Positions 35,915-46,245 of a stretch of 64,000 nucleotides of DNA are shown here, piece after piece. The position numbers and the translations under genes are program-made. Source of the DNA: Algivirga pacifica. Lineage in GTDB: Bacteria > Bacteroidota > Bacteroidia > Cytophagales > Flammeovirgaceae. The DNA lies in the NCBI RefSeq assembly GCF_039543525.1, contig NZ_BAABJX010000010.1, forward strand, positions 1-64,000, given 5' to 3'. Positions within the stretch are counted from its first letter, which is position 1; each line of letters begins with the position of its first letter. The notes beneath the pieces were generated by a model. The model saw only the letters and a program-made list of their open reading frames with translations, was not told the origin of the DNA and did not search any database.

Positions 35915-36409
35915 ATGGAAAAAATTACATTCGACGCACTAATTGAAATCCCAAGAGGGAGTCGTAACAAATACGAGTACGACAAAGACTTGAAAATGAT
36001 GAGATTTGACCGTATGGTTTACACTTCAATGAAGTACCCTGCGGACTATGGTTTTGTAGACAATACTTTGGCAGAGGACGGAGATCCTCTAGATGTGTTG
36101 GTACTATTCACTGAGCCTACGTTCCCAGGTGTTGTTGTAGAGGTAAGACCTGTAGGTGTGTTGAATATGTCAGACGAGAAAGGTCCTGATTCAAAAGTTC
36201 TTTGTGTACCAGTAGACGATCCATTCTGGGGTCAGTATACAAAACTTTCAGAGATCAACGAGCAAACGAAAGCAGAGATCGAGCACTTCTTCAGAGTATA
36301 CAAAGACCTTGAAAAAGGTAAAATGGTAAACATTGAAGGATGGGCTGACGAGAACGAAGCGATCAAGCAATACAAAGAAAGCATCGAGCGTTACAACGCA
36401 ACGAAGTAA
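35915..36409 (+). CDS. ppa: Inorganic pyrophosphatase, family I
   Basis: 164 residues from ATG 35915; a GTG ten codons earlier is less likely. It is a soluble Mg2+-dependent enzyme that hydrolyses PPi and so drives biosynthesis forward. The metal-binding strand EDGDPLDVLVL and the basic active-site residues in IPRGSRNKYEYDKD and YPADYGF are all present. Length is typical of bacterial hexameric enzymes. It ends at a terminator shared with the convergent NUDIX gene. Confidence 0.95.
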   Translation: MEKITFDALIEIPRGSRNKYEYDKDLKMMRFDRMVYTSMKYPADYGFVDNTLAEDGDPLDVLVLFTEPTFPGVVVEVRPVGVLNMSDEKGPDSKVLCVPVDDPFWGQYTKLSEINEQTKAEIEHFFRVYKDLEKGKMVNIEGWADENEAIKQYKESIERYNATK

Positions 36410-36419
36410 TCTTTTAAAT

Positions 36420-36450
36420 AAAAGGCCTTAGCGTATTGCTAAGGCCTTTT
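36420..36450. terminator. Bidirectional terminator between ppa and the NUDIX gene
   Basis: AAAAGGCCTTAGC (36420-36432) pairs exactly with 36438-36450. A/T runs on both sides let it work in both directions. The NUDIX stop codon lies inside the stem. Confidence 0.85.
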
Positions 36451-36966
36451 ATTTTGTATCATAAACTCTTGCAACATCACCTTAATAGAACCCAACCCTA
36501 TTTCCTCCAGCTTGATCTCTTCTGGATATAAAAATAAGGCTTCAGCAACATCGTCGGCTACTTTTAGAGGAGTAAAATCATTGACTACAGCAGTATACGC
36601 CAAGTCCAATGTATAATAAGACATACCCTTATAGACATACTCATTAGGAAATGAACCGATGTAAGACAGCTCATCCAAAGAAAGGTTCAATTCTTCCTGG
36701 ATCTCTCTACGACAAGCATCTTCTCCTTTTTCCATGGGATCGACAAACCCTCCCGGCAAATCCAAAGTTCCTGCCATAGGGTCAAATTTTCTTCGGGTAA
36801 GCAGTAACCTCCCTTGCTGATCCATAATAAAAACAGCTACAGCCGCAGATGCATTAATGAATAGCTGAAAACCACAGCTACCACACTCAAAAGCTCCAAA
36901 CTCCTTAAAGTCAAATTGTTTTGCTGCACATTTGGGGCAGTACTCCATATGATGTTTAGGATGCAT
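36439..36966 (-). CDS. NUDIX hydrolase with N-terminal zinc ribbon
   Basis: A 175-residue cytoplasmic hydrolase. The N-terminus has a four-cysteine zinc ribbon: Cys10, Cys13, Cys28 and Cys31 (YCPKC, FECGSCGF). The NUDIX box follows in the form G-G-F-V-D-x-x-E-x7-REIQEEL near residues 70-92. The architecture resembles NudC-like/ADP-ribose-type housekeeping enzymes that cleave nucleoside diphosphate-linked compounds, but the substrate cannot be named with confidence. It lies 101 bases downstream of the RNA methyltransferase gene on the same strand. Confidence 0.85.
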   Translation of the reverse strand: MHPKHHMEYCPKCAAKQFDFKEFGAFECGSCGFQLFINASAAVAVFIMDQQGRLLLTRRKFDPMAGTLDLPGGFVDPMEKGEDACRREIQEELNLSLDELSYIGSFPNEYVYKGMSYYTLDLAYTAVVNDFTPLKVADDVAEALFLYPEEIKLEEIGLGSIKVMLQEFMIQNKRP

Positions 36967-36972
36967 GGTATT

Positions 36973-37063
36973 TTAATTAAGAATGAAGAATGAAAAATTA
37001 TTAATGGTCAATTTTTAATTAAATATTGACAATTCCTCATTCTTCATTCTTAATTTTTCATTA
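36973..37063. repeat. Heptamer-register inverted repeat (13 units)
   Basis: Thirteen successive heptamers can be read from 36973 to 37063, nearly all of the pattern NNAATNN or its complement (AGAATGA twice, TCAATTT, CTCATTC, TTAATTT). TTAAGAATGAAGAATGA (36977-36993) is the exact complement of 37037-37053, with a nested inner stem GTCAAT/ATTGAC. The tract fills the gap between the two minus-strand genes. Confidence 0.85.
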
Positions 37064-37067
37064 GCAA

Positions 37068-38210
37068 CTATCGCTTGCTTCCTTTATACATATCGTAGCA
37101 AACGTACTTACACTCTAAACCTCCATTGTGAACTGTCATTCGCTTGCTTGGCCTTAAGCCTACCTTCTTCAGGGCTTCTTTGTTGGATGTAATCATCCAT
37201 ACCTTAAAGCCCTCATAGCCTTGCTTAAACTTGTTGCCCATCGCTTCATACAATGCCTCTACTCGATCGCCAATACGTTCTCCGTAAGGAGGGTTGACGA
37301 TCATTACACCATTCTCTCCTGCCGGCTTTGCCTTGTCAATAAAGTTTCCTCTACTTACACGAACATAATCTTCTATACCTGCTCGTGTCATATTATTAAT
37401 GGCTATCTCAATCGCTTCATCCGAAATATCAGAAGCATAGATCATATGATCAAAGCGCTTACGTTTCATCAAGGCTTCTCCCAATAGCCTTTTCCAAATC
37501 ATTGGATCATAGTCTTTCCAGTTTTGGAAGGCAAACTTTCGTTTTAGACCGGGAGCCATATTTAATGCAATCATGGCTGCTTCAATAGGAATAGTCCCCG
37601 AACCACACATAGGGTCTACCAAGTTACCTTCACCTGTCCAGCCTGATAGTTTAACCAGTGCTGCCGCCAAAGTCTCATTCAAAGGGGCCTCCCTTTGTTC
37701 TTTTCTATATCCCCTTCTATTCAATGGTTCTCCTGAAGCATCCAAAGAAAGAATACATTGTGTCCCTGCCACGTGAATGTGTACACGGATATCTGGATCT
37801 TCTATATCTACTGATGGACGCTCTCCTGTTCTTGCTCTAAAATAATCCGCAATCGCATCTTTTACTTTAAGGGCAATATACTTGGAGTGGGTAAACGTAT
37901 CGGAAAGCACGGTACTGTCTACAGAAATCGTTTGATCTACCGACATCACACTACCCCAATTAAACTTCTTTACGTGTTTATAAAGCATTTCCTCGTCAGG
38001 GGCATTGAAGCGAGCTACAGGAACCAATACTTTCAAGGCCGTACGCAACCATAGGTTAGAACGGTACAATACCGTTTTATCACCCTTAAACGTCACTACC
38101 CTATTTCCTTTTTGAATATCTTTAGCACCAATCTCCTTTAGCTCTTCTATCACTAAATCTTCTAAGCCAAAAAAGGTCTTGGCAGTCATATCAAACTCCT
38201 TCTCCTTCAC
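37068..38210 (-). CDS. RlmL/YcbY-like rRNA N2-guanosine methyltransferase
   Basis: A 380-residue THUMP-domain RNA methyltransferase. Residues 45-160 form the THUMP RNA-binding module. The Rossmann methyltransferase domain follows, with the SAM loop DPMCGSGTIPIEAA near 195 and the catalytic VNPPYGERIG near 307. It corresponds to the N-terminal half of E. coli RlmL (23S m2G2445), without the RlmK half. It probably modifies 23S rRNA, though the exact base cannot be proven here. Confidence 0.88.
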   Translation of the reverse strand: MKEKEFDMTAKTFFGLEDLVIEELKEIGAKDIQKGNRVVTFKGDKTVLYRSNLWLRTALKVLVPVARFNAPDEEMLYKHVKKFNWGSVMSVDQTISVDSTVLSDTFTHSKYIALKVKDAIADYFRARTGERPSVDIEDPDIRVHIHVAGTQCILSLDASGEPLNRRGYRKEQREAPLNETLAAALVKLSGWTGEGNLVDPMCGSGTIPIEAAMIALNMAPGLKRKFAFQNWKDYDPMIWKRLLGEALMKRKRFDHMIYASDISDEAIEIAINNMTRAGIEDYVRVSRGNFIDKAKPAGENGVMIVNPPYGERIGDRVEALYEAMGNKFKQGYEGFKVWMITSNKEALKKVGLRPSKRMTVHNGGLECKYVCYDMYKGSKR

Positions 38211-38361
38211 AGTATTTATATTTTTTGTTTTATCTATCTTATTAAAGGTCGCAAGTTACACAAGGAAAATGACTTTACTAATCACTCCAATTGTAATTCT
38301 ATATACTATAAGTAGGTTTCTATCATACTTCTATCGATTTGAGACTTCATAAAATAAAAAA

Positions 38362-38387
38362 CCGCCGGATTTTAATAAATCCAGCGG
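38362..38387 (-). terminator. Terminator of the sus operon
   Basis: CCGCCGGATTT (38362-38372) pairs with 38377-38387 (one mismatch) and on the minus strand is followed by TTTTTTATTTT. It lies 44 bases past the susE-like stop. Confidence 0.8.
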
Positions 38388-38430
38388 CTCAGTGTAACAA
38401 TTATACTCTGTAAATCATTCCGTCAGTACC

Positions 38431-39477
38431 CTATTCATTTAACTGCAGGGAGTAACGGTAAATTGGTGTATCATTCAAATTGAGAATGATTGTATAATTC
38501 CCGGCTTGATCTATGACGATATTATTAGGATTATCTAGCTCCAATGTGCCATTTCCACCCTCATCTCCATAGTTGATCGCCCAGTCATCATTGGCTCTGA
38601 ACTTGATTTCACCTTCTACAAGATCTGCAGTTACAGTCCATAAGCCTGTAGCCTGATCATATTCCATATCTATATCAGGACCATCCCATCCATTAGGTGT
38701 CGCACTACCGATAACTCCCCATTCTGTTTTTGTAACAGAGTAAGTTAATAAAGATGGCGTAGCGATCAGTCGATAATAACCTGTTTCTGCTACCATCAAG
38801 TTACCCGCACCTCCATCAGTACTTAATGTACCTACTGCACCGCCATCACCATAATTGGTACCGCCCCATCCAGCTTCATCCGTGATCTTAAATTCACTCT
38901 CTAACCACAAGTAGCCTTCAAAAATCCCATCACTATCCAAGGACTTGATCACATCGTCATCATTATGTGCCCAGCCATTATGTGCACCAGGCACCCAAAG
39001 TGTTGGAAACGATAAGTTGGCCGGATAAGTGGTCAAGGTAAAGTTTTGTACTTCGGAAGTATCCGGTACCAAGCCAGCCCCAGGATCAGCTATAATTCGA
39101 AAACTCACAGGAACGGGAACCTCAGCCTCCATTCCTAACAAGTTTCCTGCATTATTCAGTTCTTCATTGGTGACAGCTACCTCTGTAAGGCCCGTCGATA
39201 CAATTGGAGCTGCTGTTTCAAAATTATCATTTGATAACTCCAGCGTATAATTCGTAGCAAGTGTCGCTCCATAGTCAGCGGCTTCCCAACGAATGGTGTC
39301 CCATACATCAGTGGCCGCGACAGCGTCCAACACTACCTCTGTCCCCTCCAACTCTGTAATCAATGCTGGCGGCACAGATTCATTGGAAATTTTTGGTTCT
39401 CGGTCATTCTCTTCACAGGCTACTATTCCTGCTGCAAAAAGCAAGAGGACTCCCAAATATTTATTTATATAATGCAT
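38431..39477 (-). CDS. SusE/SusF-like glycan-binding lipoprotein
   Basis: 348 residues from ATG 39477, where a lipoprotein signal begins (MHYINKYLGVLLLFAAGIVAC, lipobox Cys21). An N-terminal Ig-like SusE domain (about 30-150) is followed by two starch-binding modules (155-245 and 250-345) with repeated GDGG/GDEGGNGTL loops and exposed aromatic residues. It would sit on the cell surface beside SusC/SusD and hold alpha-glucan. It is the third gene of the operon, and its closeness to SusE favours an alpha-linked glucan as target. Confidence 0.82.
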   Translation of the reverse strand: MHYINKYLGVLLLFAAGIVACEENDREPKISNESVPPALITELEGTEVVLDAVAATDVWDTIRWEAADYGATLATNYTLELSNDNFETAAPIVSTGLTEVAVTNEELNNAGNLLGMEAEVPVPVSFRIIADPGAGLVPDTSEVQNFTLTTYPANLSFPTLWVPGAHNGWAHNDDDVIKSLDSDGIFEGYLWLESEFKITDEAGWGGTNYGDGGAVGTLSTDGGAGNLMVAETGYYRLIATPSLLTYSVTKTEWGVIGSATPNGWDGPDIDMEYDQATGLWTVTADLVEGEIKFRANDDWAINYGDEGGNGTLELDNPNNIVIDQAGNYTIILNLNDTPIYRYSLQLNE

Positions 39478-39526
39478 AACATTAAAGTTCAATAGTAAAT
39501 AGATGAATTCAAGAGTGTGTTCATGA

Positions 39527-41158
39527 CTAATACCCTGGGTTTTGTTCCAGATTCCCATTCAGGTTCACATCAGTCTGAGGAATAGGCATCAGATCATAGA
39601 AACGAGGAACACTTCCACCTTCAGGAGACCCTCCCTTAAACGGCCAGATATAATCTCCGCCTGTGAATAGGCCAAAACGGATAAGATCCGTTCTACGGTG
39701 ACACTCCCAATACAACTCTCTGGCACGCTCATCAATAATAAAATCAAACGTCACATCTCCTACGGCCAATGGAGGCACCCCTGCCCTATCCTGAATTTCA
39801 TTGACAAAAGCCAAGTTTTGTGCAGACACTGCTCCATCCAAACGAAGATCTATCTCCGCAGCCATCAAGTAAGCGTCTGCCAATCGAAATACTGGCACAT
39901 TGACACTAGACTGCCCTTGATTGGCACCTATACCCGGCGTACCATCAGCATTCAGGTTCTTGAATTTCGTAACAGCATACCCTTGTGTAAACTGCTCTTG
40001 CTGTAAAATTTCCAAAGACTGCCCCTCCGTAAAGAATAACGCCCGACTATCTCCTGTTTCCGGAAACTTATTTACAAAGGCACTCGTCGTACGATTACCT
40101 CCCCAGTTGGCAGAAGTACCATAATCTGAAGCTATCATAGCTCCTCCAATAGAAGCATTGATAATATAAGTTGTTCCTCCAAACGTTTGTGCGCTATCTC
40201 CATCATAGTTAAAAGAGAAAATGATCTCATTATCATATTGGAAATTCTCCGCAGAAAACAACAACTCATAAGCATTTAGTCCCGATCCATCTTCCATTTG
40301 AAGGGAGTAACCTGCCTCAAACAATTGGTTCAAATAAACTCTCGCTTGCTCATAATACGTATTACTCTCTGTTCCCAAGTACGTATTATGGTTAAGGTAA
40401 AGCTTTGCCAAAAGCATCCACGCAGCTCCTTTATCAGCCTGTCCTACTAATCCAGCTCCTGGTTCTAATAAAACCTGCTCTGTCTCATCCCCTTCACCTA
40501 TAATGGCCAATAGTTCCGACTCGATATAGTTGAACAACTCAGGTCCTTGAGGACTATCTCCCGCTGCAGGAGGGTTTGTAGAGCCTACACTACTCCCCTC
40601 TGTAATAAAGGGAACGCCATTACCAAACAAGTCCAACGCATGCCAATAAGCCAATGCTCTAAGAAAACGTGCCTCCGCTACATATTGTGGTAAACGGGTA
40701 AATTCATCTCTTCCCAAATCATTCACCTGACGAATAAACTCGTTAGCTGAAGAAACTTGATAGATCACTCTATAGTAAAAGGAACGAATAAACTCATTGG
40801 AAGCATCCCAATTTAATTGACTCATACTTGGCAAATTACCATCCGCCCATCCATTGATGGTTTCATCCGTAGGCAACTGCTGACATACAAAATACCCTCT
40901 CCAGTACTGACTATGTCCTTCGTCAAACCCATCCAGGTCTCCTTGTCCTGCAGGCCCCTGTTGCCCAGACAAAGCAAAACCCGCATACACTTTAGACAAT
41001 GCTCCCTGAAAAGCTTCTTCAGAAGTCAATACATCTTCGGCTATTTGTATATCTGGATCTATCGGTCGTATATCCAGATCATTAAGACAAGAAGGGAGTA
41101 GAAAAGCCGACAGTACCCCCACTATCATTAATAGTTTTCTGATATCTATAATTTTCAT
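39527..41158 (-). CDS. SusD-like starch-binding lipoprotein
   Basis: A 543-residue surface lipoprotein (lipobox FLLPSC, Cys24) of the RagB/SusD family, with TPR-like helices (ARFLRALAYWHALDLFGNGVPF near 165-186) and the C-terminal SusD block with ERARELYWECHRRTDLIRFG near 478. It forms the lid of the SusC barrel and captures oligosaccharide. It starts 15 bases after susC and precedes the SusE-like gene by 49 bases, so one transcript is expected. Confidence 0.92.
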   Translation of the reverse strand: MKIIDIRKLLMIVGVLSAFLLPSCLNDLDIRPIDPDIQIAEDVLTSEEAFQGALSKVYAGFALSGQQGPAGQGDLDGFDEGHSQYWRGYFVCQQLPTDETINGWADGNLPSMSQLNWDASNEFIRSFYYRVIYQVSSANEFIRQVNDLGRDEFTRLPQYVAEARFLRALAYWHALDLFGNGVPFITEGSSVGSTNPPAAGDSPQGPELFNYIESELLAIIGEGDETEQVLLEPGAGLVGQADKGAAWMLLAKLYLNHNTYLGTESNTYYEQARVYLNQLFEAGYSLQMEDGSGLNAYELLFSAENFQYDNEIIFSFNYDGDSAQTFGGTTYIINASIGGAMIASDYGTSANWGGNRTTSAFVNKFPETGDSRALFFTEGQSLEILQQEQFTQGYAVTKFKNLNADGTPGIGANQGQSSVNVPVFRLADAYLMAAEIDLRLDGAVSAQNLAFVNEIQDRAGVPPLAVGDVTFDFIIDERARELYWECHRRTDLIRFGLFTGGDYIWPFKGGSPEGGSVPRFYDLMPIPQTDVNLNGNLEQNPGY

Positions 41159-41173
41159 GATTGATACATTAGG

Positions 41174-44155
41174 TTAGAATGAGACATTAACTCCCATAGT
41201 ATAGGTCCTTGGACGTGGATAGAAATTATTATCTATACCACTGAAGATTTCTGGATCGATCCCATCATAGTTCGTGATGACAAACATATTATTGATAGTA
41301 CCATATAAGCGGGCGTTCAAACGTGTATCAAACAAGCGATTAAAGTTGTATCCCAAGGTCACATTATCCAATCGGAAGAATCCAGCGTTCTCTACATAGT
41401 GATCAGAGAAGTATTGTGGGTTATTAAATTGTGTATCAAAGATTTCTTCTGTCACATTATTTGCAAATGCTCCCGACGTTTGCAAGCGCTGATAGAAGGA
41501 ACGTCCCGCATTGATATCGTTATAAACATAGTTATTCAAGTTTATACGAGCGGCCACACTAAAGTCCCAATTTCTATAACCGAGATTAGAATTTAACCCC
41601 ATCAACATATTTGGAGCTGGGTCTTTGTAATGGTACTTATCAAACTCATTGATTACTCCATCCTCATTTCTATCTACATATAATCCCTCAATTGGTCGAC
41701 CATCCTGATCATACACCTGCTCATACACATAAAATGAACGTGCCGGATGTCCTACCGTATGAATTTGTATCAGGTTACCTGTACCACTACTGATACCTCC
41801 TGTTGGCACTCCTACAAAGTCGTCTCCCCCACCAGAAAGCTTAGTAATCTCATTCTTGTTGTAAGTAATGTTATACCCTACACTCCAACGCCAATCCTGA
41901 GATCTCAGAATACTTACATCAATCGCAAATTCAATACCTTGGTTTACCATGGTTCCCACATTCGTAATCAACTCATTACCCAAATTAGAACCTGCTGACA
42001 CCGGCACCTGACTCAATAGGTCATCCGTTCTTCTATAGTACCAATCAATCAAACCTGTAATACGGTCATCAAAGAAACCATAGTCTATACCAACGTTAAA
42101 TGTTGTTGTTTCCTCCCACTTCAGATCCTCATTAAATTTATTCGCTCGGAAAGTGGTCGTATAAATAGGTCCGGCTGGTCCATAATAAACATATTGAGCA
42201 GTTCCCAAAGAAGCTTGATAGGTTCCAATATAAGGATAGTCATTTCCCGGTATATCCTGTTGTCCTGTAATACCATACCCTGCTCTTAGCTTCAACTGAG
42301 TTAGCCAATCTGCATCTCCAAACCAATCCTCTTTTTCCATGTTCCAAGCCAATGCCAATGCTGGGAACCATCCCCAACGATTATCCTCTGAAAAACGGGA
42401 AGATCCATCATTTCTTAGGGTAAATGTCATCACATACTTATCATACAAAGAGTAGTTAAAACGTCCGTAAAAAGACACTAAGTAGTTCTCTGTTTTATCA
42501 ATGGTATTCAATACTCCAGTACCATTTCCGAACATTTGATTGTTTTTACTATCCCTTCTGAAGTGTTGCCAAGAATACCCAAGCAAGGCATTCAAGCGAC
42601 TTTCCCCAAAATCCCTTTCATAGGCCAGATAAGTTTCCAATAACTCGTTAGATTTATTTTGAGAGTAATTACTAAAGAAACCATCGTTGATAAACGCTCC
42701 TTGATCGTGAACCGCATTAGGTGCCACTACAATATCTCCTTCTGCATCCGAAAAATCTCCACCTAAGTTCAAGTTCACTCTGAAATCCGGAGCAAAATGT
42801 AAACGATAATCTACCTGTAAGTTACCGATAAAGCGATCTACCTGTGACTGGTCTCTACGTCTTTCCAAGGTTGATACTGGGTTCCCAGGAGCAATAGGAT
42901 TAGGTGATATAACTGTCTCTCCATCATCCAAAACCAATTCTGTTGGCCAATAGTAAAACTCTCCATTAGCCGTTCTAACGGGTTGAGTAGGATCCATAGA
43001 GATCGCATTACCAATCGCTCCCGTGCTCGCAAACCGGTTGTCTACATACATATATTTAGCGGAAGCATTCACTTTCAAATGCTCATCGAAAAACGTAGGG
43101 TTTAAGTTCAAACCTACAGTAATCCTTTCCATGTTCTCTGTTTTCAGGATACCATCTGTATTGTTATATCCCACAGAAGCACGGTAAGGCAAGCCGCCAT
43201 CTGCAATGGTTCCTGAAACGGATACGTTATGTTCAGTACCTACAGCTGTTTCAAAAATCTCATCTTGCCAATCTGTATCCGCATCTCCCAAAAGGTTTAC
43301 ATTGTCTGGAAATTGCTCTGTAAACAAGGCGCGATATTGCGTTGCATCTAATACATCTACGGTCTTGATCGGGGTATAAATTGAAACGTTACCATTATAA
43401 TCTACCGACACACGATCTCTTGATCCCTTTTTGGTCGTAATTAAGATAACACCATTGGAAGCTCTTGATCCGTAGATGGCTGTTGAAGAAGCATCTTTCA
43501 GTACGGTAAATGTCTCGATGTCATTAGGGTTAATGGTATTCAATGGGTTTCTCATACCTGACACTCCATCGTTATCCAATGGTACACCATCAATGACTAT
43601 CAAAGGATCATTATTGGCATTCAAAGAGGATCCACCACGGATACGGATTGTTGCCCCAGCACCTGGCGCACCACCACCTGTCGTAATTTGCACCCCAGGC
43701 AACTTACCATTCAGTAGTTCCTGTGGAGAGTTGATCGCTCCTTGGTTAAAGTCTGCAGCAGTTACTGCTTGCACAGAACCTGTAACGTCTTCTTTCTTAG
43801 CCGTACCATAACCAATTACGACCACCTCTTCCATTTGCTCTGAGTCCGGTACGAGTTGTATATTCATCGTTGATTGGTTACCTACGGTAACTTCTTGTGT
43901 CTGATACCCTACATAACTGACGACCAGCGTTTCTTGTCCCGTTTCCAACGGCAATGTATAATTACCATCAAAATCTGTTGCGACTCCTTTGCTAGTTCCC
44001 TTTAACAATACAGATACCCCAGGAAGTGGATCTCCATTTTCATCGGTTACTGTACCAGAAACCACTTTGTCTTGTGCCCACATTGCACTGGGCAACAACA
44101 AGATCAACATTATCCCCAAGAGATAATGTGATAAGGTATTGCAAACCTTTTTCAT
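41174..44155 (-). CDS. SusC-like TonB-dependent outer-membrane transporter
   Basis: A 993-residue outer-membrane transporter. It has a signal peptide (1-27, ending MWAQ) and a carboxypeptidase-like regulatory domain (VVSGTVTDENGDPLPGVSVLLKG, residues 30-105). The SusC motif EEVVVIGYGT, the plug domain and a 22-strand barrel ending in an aromatic residue (VNVSF) follow. It imports a glycan oligomer with SusD. The operon is divergent from a LacI regulator; the 576-base promoter region between them contains a TAACGTTA palindrome. Confidence 0.93.
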   Translation of the reverse strand: MKKVCNTLSHYLLGIMLILLLPSAMWAQDKVVSGTVTDENGDPLPGVSVLLKGTSKGVATDFDGNYTLPLETGQETLVVSYVGYQTQEVTVGNQSTMNIQLVPDSEQMEEVVVIGYGTAKKEDVTGSVQAVTAADFNQGAINSPQELLNGKLPGVQITTGGGAPGAGATIRIRGGSSLNANNDPLIVIDGVPLDNDGVSGMRNPLNTINPNDIETFTVLKDASSTAIYGSRASNGVILITTKKGSRDRVSVDYNGNVSIYTPIKTVDVLDATQYRALFTEQFPDNVNLLGDADTDWQDEIFETAVGTEHNVSVSGTIADGGLPYRASVGYNNTDGILKTENMERITVGLNLNPTFFDEHLKVNASAKYMYVDNRFASTGAIGNAISMDPTQPVRTANGEFYYWPTELVLDDGETVISPNPIAPGNPVSTLERRRDQSQVDRFIGNLQVDYRLHFAPDFRVNLNLGGDFSDAEGDIVVAPNAVHDQGAFINDGFFSNYSQNKSNELLETYLAYERDFGESRLNALLGYSWQHFRRDSKNNQMFGNGTGVLNTIDKTENYLVSFYGRFNYSLYDKYVMTFTLRNDGSSRFSEDNRWGWFPALALAWNMEKEDWFGDADWLTQLKLRAGYGITGQQDIPGNDYPYIGTYQASLGTAQYVYYGPAGPIYTTTFRANKFNEDLKWEETTTFNVGIDYGFFDDRITGLIDWYYRRTDDLLSQVPVSAGSNLGNELITNVGTMVNQGIEFAIDVSILRSQDWRWSVGYNITYNKNEITKLSGGGDDFVGVPTGGISSGTGNLIQIHTVGHPARSFYVYEQVYDQDGRPIEGLYVDRNEDGVINEFDKYHYKDPAPNMLMGLNSNLGYRNWDFSVAARINLNNYVYNDINAGRSFYQRLQTSGAFANNVTEEIFDTQFNNPQYFSDHYVENAGFFRLDNVTLGYNFNRLFDTRLNARLYGTINNMFVITNYDGIDPEIFSGIDNNFYPRPRTYTMGVNVSF

Positions 44156-44731
44156 ATGGTTGATATTTTGAGTAATAGTATAGTGTGAATGCTGATTGTT
44201 TTTTGAGTTAAATCTTTTTCCCTATAAGCATAATCGCTCTTACCCTTTTCAAGAGGGGGGCCTAATAATGAGTTTATAAAGAATCATCGGATTGGGTTAT
44301 CAAATTAACGTTATCTCATCTTGATCAATGAAGTCTTTATGAGAGTCATCTCGCTGATTGAGTCTTAATATTAGATAATATTATGTTCATTGAATTTAGT
44401 AACATTTACACTTCATGCAAATGATGATGTTCCATATACTCCACTTCACAATATGATTTTACTCACCTGAATTGGGTTTATACCATACTTTACCACACAA
44501 GTACAATTAACTCTATATAAAATGTACAAACAACATTTTAACAAACACATGTAGACATGTAAGTATCAAAAACAAAACAATAGAAGTATTCATCATTCGT
44601 GCCCTGTTTATTTATTTCTATTATTACACTGTCATACGACTTTAAAAGGAATCTGAGTAAAATTTTAAATCTTCAAACAATTAATTAGATTTACCTAAGA
44701 ATTAATTTTTAGACTACAGCCATTGTGTACT
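44156..44731. promoter_or_regulatory. susC/lacI divergent control region
   Basis: This 576-base spacer holds the promoters of the sus operon and its LacI regulator. TAACGTTA at 44306-44313 is a perfect palindrome with a central CG, as in LacI-family operators, 151 bases before susC. I find no convincing -33/-7 pair. No gene is visible. Confidence 0.4.
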
Positions 44732-45766
44732 ATGAAGAAGGGACAACTTACGATGCAAGACATTGCTGATCAGCTTGGGATATCAAAGTCAACGGTTTCT
44801 AGAGCCTTGAAAAACCACCCTGACATCAGTGATAAAACAAAGAAAGCAGTAATGGAACTGGCTAAGGAACTCGATTTCCAACCCAATTCCCTTGCCTTGA
44901 GTCTTAGACATAAGCGTTCTTTTGTTATCGGGGTAATTGTTCCTGAAATCGTACATCATTTTTTCGCCAATGTTATTAGTGGAATTCAAGATGTCGCTTA
45001 CAAGGCAGGATACAATGTAATGATCTGTATCTCGAATGAAGATTTTGACATAGAAGTGAAAGACACGAATGCCCTACTCTCTAACCGAGTAGATGGAATG
45101 TTGATGTCTGTCTCCAAGGCAACCACCGACTTTGATCACTTACGAAAAATACAACGTAAAGGTATTCCTTTGGTGTTTTTTGATCGTGCCACTAGTGAAC
45201 TAGAAGTTAGCAAAGTCATTACAGATGACTTTGGAGGAGCTTATAAAGCAACCCAACACTTGATCGAGCAAGGGTGTAAACATATTGCTCATCTGGCAGG
45301 TCCCAAAACCCTTTCACTCAGTAAAAGTAGAGAGGATGGCTATCGAAAAGCTCTAGAAGATCATAATATGGTCGTAGAGGAATCCCTGATTATTCCTTGT
45401 CCGGAAGGGACAGTAGAAGAAGGAGAAAAAGTTCTTTCTATGTTATTAGATAAAGGACATCAAGTTGATGGCTTATTTGCTTCTAATGACATTGCTGCTA
45501 TTGGCGCACAAAAAGCTGCCAAAAAGCATCATCTGAGCATCCCTGAAGATATTGCTATCGTGGGATTCAGTAACTGGCAAATGGCTACTATTGTGGAACC
45601 ACCTTTATCATCTGTTGCCCAACCAGGGTATGAAATGGGCAAGATGGCGGCAGAACTTCTATTGGAAGAAATTAACGCCGATAGCGATGTCTCTTACCCG
45701 GCCTCTACCAAAGTAATGCCGCTAGAGTTAGTGGTAAGGGAATCTTCTGATCGAGAAAAAAAATAA
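44732..45766 (+). CDS. LacI-family regulator of the sus locus
   Basis: 344 residues from ATG 44732; a TTG three codons earlier is unlikely. The N-terminus is a LacI helix-turn-helix with hinge: TMQDIADQLGISKSTVSRALKNHPDIS. The periplasmic-binding-like effector domain follows (GVIVPEIVHHFFANVISGIQ, VDGLFASNDIAAIGA). It is divergent from susCDE and probably represses or activates the locus in response to a sugar. The bacterium's amylase gene also carries a LacI-type palindrome, so one regulator may govern both. Confidence 0.9.
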   Translation: MKKGQLTMQDIADQLGISKSTVSRALKNHPDISDKTKKAVMELAKELDFQPNSLALSLRHKRSFVIGVIVPEIVHHFFANVISGIQDVAYKAGYNVMICISNEDFDIEVKDTNALLSNRVDGMLMSVSKATTDFDHLRKIQRKGIPLVFFDRATSELEVSKVITDDFGGAYKATQHLIEQGCKHIAHLAGPKTLSLSKSREDGYRKALEDHNMVVEESLIIPCPEGTVEEGEKVLSMLLDKGHQVDGLFASNDIAAIGAQKAAKKHHLSIPEDIAIVGFSNWQMATIVEPPLSSVAQPGYEMGKMAAELLLEEINADSDVSYPASTKVMPLELVVRESSDREKK

Positions 45767-46245
45767 AGAAAGTTATTAATTTTTCAATTCTTGATTAAGA
45801 AACTGATTTTAATCAAAAATGATAAGCTATAACCGAAGTACATCTTCTATAAAAGGCCGCTTTTGCAGGCCTTTCTTTTTACATTCTCAATCCTATCTTG
45901 TTTTCTTGTGCTTTTATTCGCCGATTTTCAATGTACCTTTCCTTGATGGAAACATTTAATGATTATTAAAATAATCTCATTGGATAATCAAAACCCAACA
46001 ATAACACTGTAAACATCACTTCTAATACCTTCACGACGCCACTATATCAAGTGTAATAAATCCTCTTGATACACAATCCTACACCTTAAATTCTCTTCTG
46101 AATTATTGGATGAAAAGCAGATTAACCCCTATATTTAATAGAGTTAACAATTGTAAACTGCAAAGAACCTATTCTTGCTTTTATCCTAATTGAAACGATT
46201 CCCCATTAATATTTCCGGTAATATTCAACCCATAATTTTGTGACT
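45767..46245. other. lacI terminator and AT-rich spacer before prkA
   Basis: AAAGGCC (45852-45858) pairs with 45868-45874, followed by CTTTTT, and serves as terminator of the LacI gene. The rest is AT-rich. TAATTTTG at 46233-46240 matches a -7 box but lies only 5 bases before the prkA start, which would imply a leaderless message; no -33 box supports it. Confidence 0.55.
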